Source: Phalacrocorax aristotelis
Taxonomy: Eukaryota; Chordata; Aves; Suliformes; Phalacrocoracidae
Length of the DNA: 64,000 nt
Assembly (NCBI RefSeq): GCF_949628215.1
Contig: NC_134283.1
Coordinates: 10,849,638 to 10,913,637 of the forward strand
Direction of reading: 5' to 3'
Shown here: positions 1 through 18,900 of the stretch, piece after piece
Numbering within the stretch: the first letter of the stretch is position 1
How the letters are laid out: every line of letters starts with the position of its first letter
Position numbers and translations under genes: made by a program
Notes under the pieces: model-generated
Database searches by the model: none
What the model saw: the letters and a program-made list of their open reading frames with translations, nothing else
What the model was told of the DNA's origin: nothing

Positions 1-3000
1 TTATTCAGATATGAAAGAATATTTGACAACACTGCTCTCAATTTACTACAGCATTACAGTCAGACAATATTAGTTTCCTAGGCTGTATTCTTATCAAAGC
101 AGAAGAATCTTTTTTTTTTTTTAACTGAAATATCTATTAGCATAAGCCCCCTCAAATTTGGGAAAGAAAAGCCTCTCTTGAAAACAGTAAGACTCACAAC
201 ATGATGTAAATCATTATTCAAGACACCCCAATAATTTTACTAATATAAGTAGTAGCAAATGCAACATAGAAACTTCAGAAATCTGATGCCACATGCCCAG
301 GAATTTCTGCTGAATAGGAATGAATACCATAATCCTAGAGAGCAGAGATTCCCAACTCTTCCCTCTTCCCAAGAGTAAGCAGTACCAAACGCTACAGATC
401 ACAGACCAGCAACTAACAAGGCCATATCTCACTCCGGCTGATCCATGCATACAGTCTGGCATTAATTCCCGAAAAGAGACTGAGAAATGCTACAGAATAC
501 ACTCAACTTTAGTTAACAAGGCCCGTTGGACAAGTAACTACCAGAGTTAAAAGAAGGTAAAAGTTATACCAAGAACTTCTAACCTCTGTATCCTGAACAC
601 AGATACACTTGTTTCTGCATTAACGTTGTTTGAATCCGTGTTAGTGATAGGCTCTTAAACACTTTTTAAGGACTCTCATTCAACCCCCATTCCCATTCAA
701 AATTTAGTCCTGTTAAATCCAAAGTAAACCTGCATCGCAAGTGCTATCAGACTACCTCTTAGGAACAAGCTGCATTCTAAGCAGCTAATAAAGAAGCTCA
801 CTTTAATGGAAGTGCTTCTTTGTCACAAAGCAATTTAATACTTTTTCCTTACCTCCCATACTTATTTCTCACTTGATCTCCACTCTCAAACTTTTTATAG
901 ACATTAAGTTCATCATGCACCCAAACAGGTTACATAAATCTTTTCTTTTTCCTTTTTGTCTAGCAAGCTATGAATATTTTCTCCTCCACATAATTCATAT
1001 TAAGGAATCACATTCTATATTGTATGGAAAATAGCTCTTTTCTTTAGGAAGAAGGAGGGCAAAATGACTTTGTTTTCATTTTTTTTGAACAGGAAATACA
1101 GATAAGATGATGCACAAAATATGAAGTCCGAAAAACAACCGTTCATCTGACAATCAGTAATATTCTGCTACCTATCAGTAAGGTCAAGTACTAGGAATGG
1201 CCCGTTACATTTGAAAAATTATCACCAGGTGATAATATGCCATTAAAAAAAAATTCACACCTCCACTACAGTGTGCTAATTTATCTACCAAACTTGGCTT
1301 ATCTAGGTAAAAAGCCTTTTATTTCGACTTTTGCATTTAACACAGCAAATGAATGCAAGTTTCCAGTTAACTGTTTTGTTCTCATGTTACTGCTCAGTTA
1401 GACAAGCTACTGAAGCCTAACTGAAGTTACTGAAGCCTAGGAGAAGAGATGTATCCTTCATGTCACAGGAGCAACTGACTTGAAGTACCACCAAGAAAGC
1501 AATCCACAATTATCCTTAGGTTTGATTGTTCTAGTAGCAATAAAGTCCTCAGTCTTGCAGTACCATTTAATGGCAATATGAAAATGGTAGACAAGCACAT
1601 TATAACTTAACTAGATCACAAAAGCACTGAACAGCAGAACAAGAAAAACACAGAGATTTTTCCAAGACAGTCATTCCATATTTACACTATTAAGTTTCAC
1701 AATCAGTTCATGCAACTTTTTTTTTTGCATTAGCTTTTTTGTGCACTATCTTTACTGATCATAAACTTCAGTCTTGTGAAAAGAATTCCTATACAAAAGA
1801 CATCCCGGCAAAGTGAGTGTCTTTTATCTTTTAGCTTAAGAACTCTTTCAGCTGTATGTCAGGATTAAAAGAGGGGAAACAAAAAGGCAGAGAACCTGAA
1901 ACTAATTCAGCTTGAACAGGACACTATTTAATTTTCAGAAAAATACATTACTGTGTTTCAAGTCTTTAGCTTCAAACACTCCAGAGGACATTAAATATAA
2001 TAGCCATTTTACCAGTATACTTCCTTTCTGTATTTCTTGATTCTTGATAGTCTTCTTTTCTGCTTTGCTGTCATAAACAGGGAGGCAAAATTTAGATATT
2101 CCCTGAAATAATTATTCAATTGTGTGTTATTTAAACAATGATTTATCATAGTTGAGCCTGAATTAAATTAGAACATTAGAACTGACATTATTTATCTGAA
2201 TCCACACAAGCCAAGCTTTTAGCAAGGAATTTCCAGAGGAGCTCAGTGATAGGAGTGAGTGCAAACAATGCTCTTGGTATACTCTGATTAAGTCAATTTA
2301 ATTCAAGGCAGCCTGTTGCTTCCGTATGTGTGTCCTACCTCTCATTCTGGAAGCTCTTCAACACAAACGGACAGCTTCCCATATACCAGATGGAGCCTAG
2401 CATCATCCACCCAGTAAACCAAGAGTCAGTATCTCAAATAGCAAACACAACCCAGAAGGCTGGGTGCAGAAAGGCCACCAAAACCTTCAAAGCAAAGACA
2501 AGCAGTCCAAAGCTTAACTCCACTGAGAATAGTGAGCTAACAAAAGGGTTTCTTGAAACTGGTAATAAGATCCTAGTAACGGAGAAAGAACCACCTAGCA
2601 GCACTGTGAACGGATGCTAATGGATAATACTAGACAATGTTTCCCCAGGATCAACAAGAACTACTGGTTGCTGGTACCAAGTGCAATAGCCAGGTAAAGC
2701 AGTGCGGACATTCAGCTTGGTCCACATGCCCCAGCTTACATCCAGAAGGAAACATAAGGGAATTTGGTCCTACAAGCTGAAGTCAAGAAACACATACATC
2801 CATGTGGTGTTAAGTTGCAATGGGGCTTTACTGGAATGAATTTAGCACATCTCTTCACTCTGCACCCTCTTTCTATGTTTTGACTGCCTGCTTTGCATAT
2901 GCACTTTATTATGCCTTTTTTTTTTTTTCGTATCTGGGCTATTGCAACACAGTGATTCTCAATCTTCTAGGTGACAGCTTATCTCAGGAAGCATATGCAG

Positions 3001-4812
3001 GATTTTAGTAAGGAAATCTTTGCTGGTGTAGCTTTATTGATGGACTGCAGTCACAAGGATTTCTTCAGGCATTTGTGCTCTATATTATCTGAACAGTTAC
3101 ACTAACAGAGCCACAGCTATAACAGATATTTCTTTTTGTATCTCTTTTAAGAGAATTACAAGCTATGGTGGCCAAAGTTCGGAATACAGATCTGGCCTTA
3201 GGGACAGTCTGCAAGAACTCAGAAGACAAGCATCCGAGATGACACAAGTGTCCTACACAGTGACTGAGAAAACGAGAGAGATGGAGGTTTGGGAGTGGAG
3301 ACATTAAGGCCCCCTGTTTTACCTGCACGCTCATATTGGACCATGCTCATACTGGACCATTCACCGCTCAGCCATAGGATGGCAGCAGAGTCCTGCAAGC
3401 AGGTGAATTAAGCAGCTCTCAAATTTTCCTTTTCCGACTCTACTAAAGCAGAAGAGAAGCTAGGAATTTCTGTAATACTTTAATTTACAAATGTCTAAGA
3501 CAATCCTCATGGAATGTCTTCTAAGCTCCCCAAGCATGGCACTACAGCTCTGCCAAAGCTGTAACTGGCTCCTCCACCCAGCACATTCTTAGAAGGCTGA
3601 AAACATTTCTCTTTTCAAAAGTCAAATTTAAGCTCAAACACTCCACGTTTATTTGGATTGCTATAAAATTTGGTGTATCTCAGAAAAGTACAAATTGGGT
3701 TAGCTGCTATATTTTGAGACTGGAACTGCCTTTCAATCTCCCATTCCCAAAAAATCTCTCACACATTAAAACAAACAAAAGTGAAATCTGACAATTTTTA
3801 AGGGGAAAAGCATTCTTTTTTTCTTTTTTTAATGTAACCTGGTGATCAAATCCAGGTGGTTTCAATCATTAGGTTTAAACTCTGGCACAAGCCTTTTGGG
3901 AAAGTAATGTTTAATATTCAGAAAGGGATCAGCTATACAAATACATCTGAATGCTCTCATGCCAAACAGATTATACTGCTCCCTAAACTGATTCTAAGGA
4001 AGGTACTGGACAGTATTTGCAAGGTTTAAACACTCCAATACAGCAAGCCACCAGTCCTGAAAAGCAGCAACCAGCAAGGATCAGTCCAAATCTATACTTT
4101 AGCTTAAAAGGAATGCATGTTGTTAAGGTCTTTTCCACTGAAGGAATTTATTTTGGAGTAATTCAATATGAAAACAGAAAAAACTCTCAAGAAACACTGA
4201 AAACTATTCTAGGAAAGAAAATAAGCTGCAGGAAACAATACTGCAGCGATGACTGCTTGCCAGTGCCAGACTCTTTCCTGCCACAGATAAGCCAGAAAAG
4301 AAAGTTAATTTATGGAACATTCCTAAAGTCACAGGGTAGGAATGGCTGTAGGGAGAGTCAATTAGATGTACCAGGATCACAGCCCAAGCCTCGTGAAAAA
4401 CAAGGACAGAGAGACCTACTGGAAGACACTGTATGAGAATGGGACCTGGCTCAGATACCACAGGAGAGCAGACAGCTCAGATACTGAATTTTGCCACTAT
4501 TTTTAAAAGTCTTTTAAACATAGAGTTTTTTAAAAATTGTCTTTTAAAAAATCAAATTGTCAAAATCTCATTATTGCAAGGGATTTAGACCATTAATTCA
4601 GCCGATGTTTTGTTAGCACGGCAAAACTGGAAGAGTTGTTTTAAAGCCTAATAAAGCTATTTGACTTAGAGTTGTAATCACAAATTCAAAGTCATTCTTA
4701 TCCACCCCATTCTCGAAACAGTAATCTGAAGAAATTATCATTACAAAAAGAAAGTTGCAAGAGCTAGTTTAAAAAAAAAAAGACAAGAATGTACGGCTGC
4801 ACAAAGACTTAC
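1..4812. other. DYNC1LI2 intron 4 (partial), no gene recognised
   Basis: AT-rich sequence with no recognisable exon or repeat family. I looked for the next DYNC1LI2 exon (a VKDFQDY-like start in phase 1) and did not see it. Two very short local duplications are present at 1408-1439 and 3329-3360. Open frames here, the longest at 4017-4436 on the plus strand, resemble no family I know. Confidence 0.7.
3329..3360. repeat. 16-bp tandem duplication
   Basis: GCTCATATTGGACCAT followed directly by GCTCATACTGGACCAT (one mismatch) in DYNC1LI2 intron 4. Confidence 0.85.
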
Positions 4813-12820
<8,008 letters not shown>

Positions 12821-13206
12821 CTTGCCAACTGCAGCCACAAAGAGTGACCTCACCCCGCCTGCCGAGGACCCCGCTCCGCCCTCTCCCCGGCCCGCCCCTG
12901 CGGCCACCCCACGCTGCCGGACCCGACCCGCCGCGCCGCCGCCCCACGACCCCCGACCCCCGCTTCCCGTTGCGGGCGGCGCCGCCAATCCCCGCCGCGG
13001 CCGCGACGCCGCTTTCCGATCAGGCGGCGCTCGGGCAGTCCCGGCAGCGCTCCCCGCCCGGGCGTGGCCGCCGCGGGTGGGGCTCCCGGGGGCCGGCGGG
13101 GCCCAGCCCGACCGCTGGCGGCCCCGCCTGGGAGGCGGTGGTGCAGCCGCAGCCGTCTGGGAGCGGTGCCGGGCCCAGCGCCGCCTGCCTGCCTGCCAGC
13201 GGCGGG

Positions 13207-13236
13207 GTCGGGACGGGATCGGGATCGGGATCGGCC
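13207..13236. repeat. Short GGGATC hexamer tandem repeat
   Basis: About three exact copies of the unit GGGATC, flanked by related GGGACG and GGCCGGG words, within the CpG island upstream of DYNC1LI2. Confidence 0.75.
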
Positions 13237-13429
13237 GGGCCCAGGCGCGCAGGGTCGGGCTGAGCAGGCGCGGTTACAGCAAGCGTTAGCCGCCACCCGC
13301 ATTCTTACCCCCCGCCAATAACTTCTGTTCTTCTGGTAGAGCTACAAAGCAAGTTGAAGCTTTTTTGTAAACATGCGTTCCTGCCCCGATTTGTCAGTCA
13401 ATTCAGCTTTTCAAAGTCCTAAAATATTG

Positions 13430-13788
13430 TGGGTTTGTTCAGCCTTGAGAAAAGGAGGCTCAGAGGGGATCTCATCACTGTGTACCAGTACTTAAGGGGT
13501 AGCTACAAAGAAGATGGAGACTCCCTTTTTACAAGGAGTCACATGGAGAGGACAAGGGGGAATGGACACAAGTTCCTCTTGGGGAGATTCCGATTGGAGA
13601 CCAGAGGGAAATTTTTCACAGTGAGGACAGTCACCATTGGGATAATCTCCCCAGGGAAGTCGGTCCCGTTGGACACCTTCAAGAGCCGTCTGGACAAGGA
13701 GCTGGGCCGTCTTGTTTAGACTGTGCTCTTCCCAGAAAGGTTGGACTAGATGATCCCTGAGGTCCCTTCCAACCTGGGATTCTGTGAT
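13430..13788 (+). mobile_element. CR1 LINE 3' fragment (copy 1)
   Basis: A CR1 non-LTR retrotransposon 3' end in plus orientation. It starts near TTCAGCCTTGAGAAAAGGAG and ends TTCCAACCTGGGATTCTGTG. The decayed frame at 13429-13719 carries the [13 protein letters not shown] peptide of the CR1 ORF2 C-terminus. It is 5'-truncated, as most CR1 copies are, and non-functional. Its tail closely resembles copy 4 at 27651-27758, so both belong to one subfamily. Confidence 0.9.
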
Positions 13789-14037
13789 AATATATTACAT
13801 ATTTTATATACATTTATATATAATTCATAACAAATATATGCTATGTAATATACAAATGTAAAATTATTTTATAGTATATTATATACAAAGTATATAGACA
13901 TAAAAGATACATATATTTATATATTATTCATAGTGTAATATATATTTTTCTATATAATAGACTAGAATATAGAATATATATTGATAGTATATATTCTTAT
14001 ATAAGATCTAATGTCTATATATTTTATATATAATATG
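13789..14037. repeat. Extreme AT-rich tract (TATA/ATAT low complexity)
   Basis: About 250 bp of almost pure A and T built from irregular TATATA, TTATAT and ATATAC words. It directly abuts the 3' end of CR1 copy 1 and ends in a short GTGTGTG run. It looks like a degenerate microsatellite that grew from the CR1 tail or insertion site. Confidence 0.9.
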
Positions 14038-15870
14038 TGTGTGTGGATTTCAAAGCATTTTATGCAAGAAACTTAATACAATTATCAAGACCATACAGTC
14101 AATCAAAAGGGGAGAAAACAATTGACTGCACCAATCCACACAACAGGTTTCTGCTTGCTTCTAGTCCACGACTCTGCCCTTCTGGATTACAGGAGAATGT
14201 TTTAATGGTGTCGTTTTCAGCAACTTGCTTTATGAGAGTAGGTGAAGCACTGGAAGAGGATGTCCAAAGAGGCTGTGGGAATTTCAACCCTGAAGATTTT
14301 CAGAACATGACAAGGCACTGAGCAACGCAGCTAACTGAAATGAGCCCTGCTCTCAGAAGGAGATGAGATTATGGACTCCAGAGGCCCTTTCCAATCTAAA
14401 TTATACCTACCATTAGGTAAATTGTCAGTACTGGGGTAGTCTGACTTTGTGTCAAGTAAAGGCTTACACCTTATGTATTTCCTCCACTTGAAATGTATTT
14501 AGCCCAGAATAATAGGGATGACTAATGAACATCCAGTCAGCAGATGAAATAGCAGCTTGCTAAGACTAGCTTTCGAGTCCTTGGAAAAACCCTTGTACAG
14601 TGTGTAACTGACCAAAACCTCCCTGTTGTGTGTCCCACCCTGCGCCATGGCAGTCCTTTTGGCTCATACTCCGCAAATACGTATGCTGATACCTAACTAT
14701 GCGTCTTTGAATAGCTCCATTCAAATACATCTTTTGTAGAAGCTCGATTATTTTAATCATATAAAACCCAAAGTGCAACAGCTGAAAATATTAGAAGAGC
14801 TATTTATTATATCATGGGCATCATCTCTACTGCATGTCTTCCCATTTTGGGTTATCCTGCTTGTTTTTAAGCATTGAAGCCACATCATTGTGAAAGCCTA
14901 ATGCTAATAAGCTAACTAAACTTTTTCCATAATAAATTAACTATCAGTCAATCAGTCCTTTATCAGAATGGATAAATAATAGAAATTAAATACTAAGGCT
15001 ACCACTGAAAAATCAAGTTATTAAGGCTTTTGTTAACGGTTTCTATAAAACTTGTAATTAGCAGAAACGGTGGATCGGTTCGCTTCCTTGAATAATACAC
15101 CAAAAAATGTCCAACTGTAAACAGAAGCCAAAATTTATCAGTACCTGCATTCTACTTAGTTCAACACAGAAGTATTTTTTGTAGGTCCAGGAATGTTACC
15201 CCAGACATTAATATCAGTGAAGAAATACTGCAGCTGAACCATACTTGACATCTACCCAGAAGTTCTGCGATTTCCACGAGCTCTCTCTTTCCATTTACTT
15301 CCTGTACCAACGTTAAGAATTGCCTGCTACACACAGCAGTGCCTAACCAGACGTTTGGTGTTTTCCATCACAGACATATCTTTGTACACATATAGCACAT
15401 CAGACGCATGACAAAATATTCTACCTGCTTTAAACATTTCACTGATTAAGAGGAAACAAATTCACACACAACAGCATTAACGCGTATCAGTTTCTGACAT
15501 AAAATATTCTTTTTAGCAATACAGCCTTTTCGTACAAAAGCAAACTATAAAAAGATTCAAATACAAACCCATATTGAATGTTACATTAATCAAATGTTCA
15601 AGAAGGTTAAATAAAAAAAACCTATAAATTTTACTGATAGAGATTTCGTTAGCTATGTTAGCATTATTTAAAAAGAAACAAACAATCAAATTACATGTAA
15701 TTTAAATTTACAAAGCATAACAACTCTGTCAGTGAATGTTATCGCTGGAAAACATGAGTCCAAGCCAATCTAAATTATCTCAGGGCTCGTATTGTTCTGA
15801 AAATACCTCACTGCTAATAAGGCTGTTCTTCAACATTCTGCAACAAAATCCAAAATACTCTTGAAAGATG
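14038..15870. other. Intergenic sequence between TERB1 and DYNC1LI2
   Basis: AT-rich with no recognised gene. It may contain the TERB1 3' UTR. The nearest clear minus-strand AATAAA I noticed is about 1 kb downstream of the proposed stop, so no polyadenylation site is called. Confidence 0.6.
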
Positions 15871-15900
15871 TTATTGATGATCTTTGTTTTTTTCTTGCCT
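15871..15900 (-). CDS. TERB1: TERB1 terminal coding exon (tentative)
   Basis: A polypyrimidine tract and TTTATAG acceptor precede AGGCAAG. Joined in phase 0 to exon 18 it adds RQEKNKDHQ and a stop. There is no homology support, only splice-site and phase fit. Alternatively the gene ends by read-through of exon 18. Confidence 0.35.
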   Translation of the reverse strand, partial: RQEKNKDHQ

Positions 15901-18900
15901 CTATAAAATGGAGATAAAACATCAAGACAAATGTTGTCAAAAACTGCACACCTTTAGAAAATGTTTCAATACAAAAACGCTTGCCACTGAACGCTCCCGC
16001 ACACAGCTGAAGCGGAGCAAGAAGTGCTATCTGCTCCATCTGTAGGTAGCAACTCTGTGTAAGCAGCGTACATACTAAACACGGTGAAAACTGCCAGAGA
16101 GATTTTCACAAACCATCATCAGAAAAGAGGCTGAACAGAGAAAATATCAACTTCCTAATAAATGTAGCGATTAGAGTCCTACACTGAAATTCCTGTCCTC
16201 TTTGTGTCCTGTCAGGTAGCATTGGAAGGGTTAAAGGCTCTCTAGTATTTTCCCAGTTCAGTTCTGTCTCTCCAAGCACAAGCCCTGACTGAATGACATC
16301 GGAGACCACCCTAATGCCCAGCATGCACCACATTGAGCTAACACAAAGCACAGTCCCATGGGTTGCAAATTCTGATAGCCTGTCCTTTTTTTGCAGGTCA
16401 ATCGGGATCAAAAGCTGAAAACTGAGCTGATAGCGTATATGATTAGTAGAAAATTAAATTATAATTACTTGCAACTGTAATCTGTAGTACTTCTTGGAAA
16501 GATCAACACTCGTCCGTCCTTTCTGAAATGGATAAGACCACAATATTAAATTCCAGTGATTACCCATTATTTTTACTCCACTCCAAAGACAGTTAATTTC
16601 TTCAGTTGTGAAATCTTTTCGGGTTCTTCTTCTCTTGTTTGAAGTTCTTGTGTTCATGTCCAGGGTACGTAATTCATTGTTCTGAAAATATTCATTTTGG
16701 TGTAACTAAAAATTATGTAAATTCACATACAATTCCACATTTGCAAGTAGCATGTTATTACTGACAATACAGTCTTACATAGCTCTAAAGAAATGATTGC
16801 TTTGTCAAGATAACGATGCTTCTTCAAGATTTCTTCACTGTCACCCACTTACTGAGATACAGTATTTTTCCATGACATTTACCTTCATTTGTCATGCCTA
16901 CATAGTTTGTACCTTTAGTGTGTTTATTCCTTTAGGTTTCTGTTATTTCTATACTATGCAAAATGTCATCAGTGCAGGAAAAAGCATACCTCCATTATTC
17001 AGAAAGGACTGTCAGCTGACAAATGCTTAACTCAGTATGACGAGTAGAATCAACAGAGAGGAATATCTTTTTAATACAGTTTACTTTGCTACTGGGCTCC
17101 TGTTAAAGATGACTTAAAAAGAAATTATGCAATTCATAGATATTTATAAATACGTATGGCTAGGTTTTGCATAACTAACCTCGTCTGAATATATTGTATT
17201 TCCTTTTAAGCAGTGACGTTGCTGGATGTACATTTCTTTGACTCTTTGTCTTTTCAAGTTAGCATCTTGGGTTTTTTTGAAAGCTATGGAATTTGAACAA
17301 GGCAATCTCTTAGTTACTTTAAACTGAGATCTACTGTAAAACTGAATAGAGTGTTGTAAAGGAACATTTCTTCTAATGAACTTGAATAGGTAAGTGTTGC
17401 TTTATTATTCATTAGATCTTTTTCTCATAATTGACATCAACACATGAGGATTATTTGTGCATTGGAAGCAACTAGCAAATAATAGGAATTAACTCAAACA
17501 TCAATAATACTATGATTGAAGGTACAAGAATATATCACAGAATCTATTTAAATTCTTAGCCATTTGTCTCCAATTGCAAGCACAGGTGCTTTCCTCAACG
17601 CCCTGACCTAAATGCAAAACTTGATCTTTAAGTCATGCTTATTACAGAATTAACTTTCCAGTAATACTCACAGCTTTCATATATAGGTACCAAGTTATAA
17701 TCGTCAATCAACCTAGTGTTTTTAATATGTTCATCTCTATTTGAAGTATCAGATTTGTTTCTTCTAATTGGAGTCAAAAGAATACCTTAAGAAAAAACAA
17801 ACAATAAACTATTATGCATCTTTCTTAAAAACAAAACAAAACAAAAAAACCACCAGAAAACACAGGAAGTGTTCTAGGAATTCAAGTTTAAGAGAGACCC
17901 ATGTTTTGAGCCATACTACTATCTGGTCTTGGAAGAAAGACGGGAAAATTCAGTTTACTTCAGAAAATGTTTACTTGGTAAAGGTAATATATTAGTGTAA
18001 TGTGTTCTTGAGATGAAATAAAGTTGTTTGATTTTTTTTTAAATTATTTTAAAAGACCTCCATGGCTATCATAGCCAAATTAATTAATTTCTGAATTTAA
18101 AGGGGGGGGGGAAGATATTTTTAAAAATCAATCTACTAGATTTTACCAGAATTAAATTAAATAAAATAACAATGTAAACAAGGTTTTTGGAAATAATAAA
18201 TTCCCAATAGGTGGGCTGATTTTTGAAAAGATCATGTTTTTTAAAGTAATATTAATGTTTTAGAATTCAAGTACTCATTTAGAGAGCTGCTTCAGCTCTC
18301 TTTAACTTTAAAATATCTGGTAATCAATCATAAGAAACAGTATTGATTATTAGTTGGTCAATGTAGTAATGTAAGACTGCAGTTGGAGCTCTGCAGGATG
18401 CACCCACAAACACCACATTCTGCAGAAAATTCCTTAATTATGTAAAAAATACATATTTGCAGAGTAAGGAAAAAATTATAACTATTAACTTTTTTGTTAC
18501 ATTACAGAATAAAATACTGTAAAAGAAATGCACTCTGCTATTTACAAAGGGACAGTTGTGTACTATAAAGAATACCAGTTTTTATGGGTAACTGATGGTT
18601 ATGGAACTTACGTTCACTTTTCCATCTCTACCTTGTTAATAACATCTTATTCAACACCTCATAATACAGGACAGGTCAATAGATATCCTGTACTTAATTT
18701 GCTGATAGGTTGTTTTCAGCTACTTGCTCTAGTATTGTATATACTAAGGTTTACCCTTTGAGCTATTCAGCACACAGACACACAAGTCCTTAGCAGAGCT
18801 CCAAACAGGAACAGAAACAGGTATAATAGGGTAACATGGCTATAACTGTATAACAGAGTGATGCTGAATCCAGGAACAGGCAACTGTACTCTGTTCTGAT

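Noticed and set aside
2330-2620. 96-codon plus-strand frame
   Set aside because: No homology I can name and no supporting signals in intronic sequence.
4017-4436. 139-codon plus-strand frame in DYNC1LI2 intron 4
   Set aside because: No family recognised, no splice or promoter support, and composition matches the surrounding intron. A protein search would settle it.
16106-16411. 101-codon minus-strand frame near the TERB1 3' end, considered as a terminal exon
   Set aside because: It does not follow in phase from the Myb exon with a convincing acceptor, and its composition is not like the TERB1 tail.
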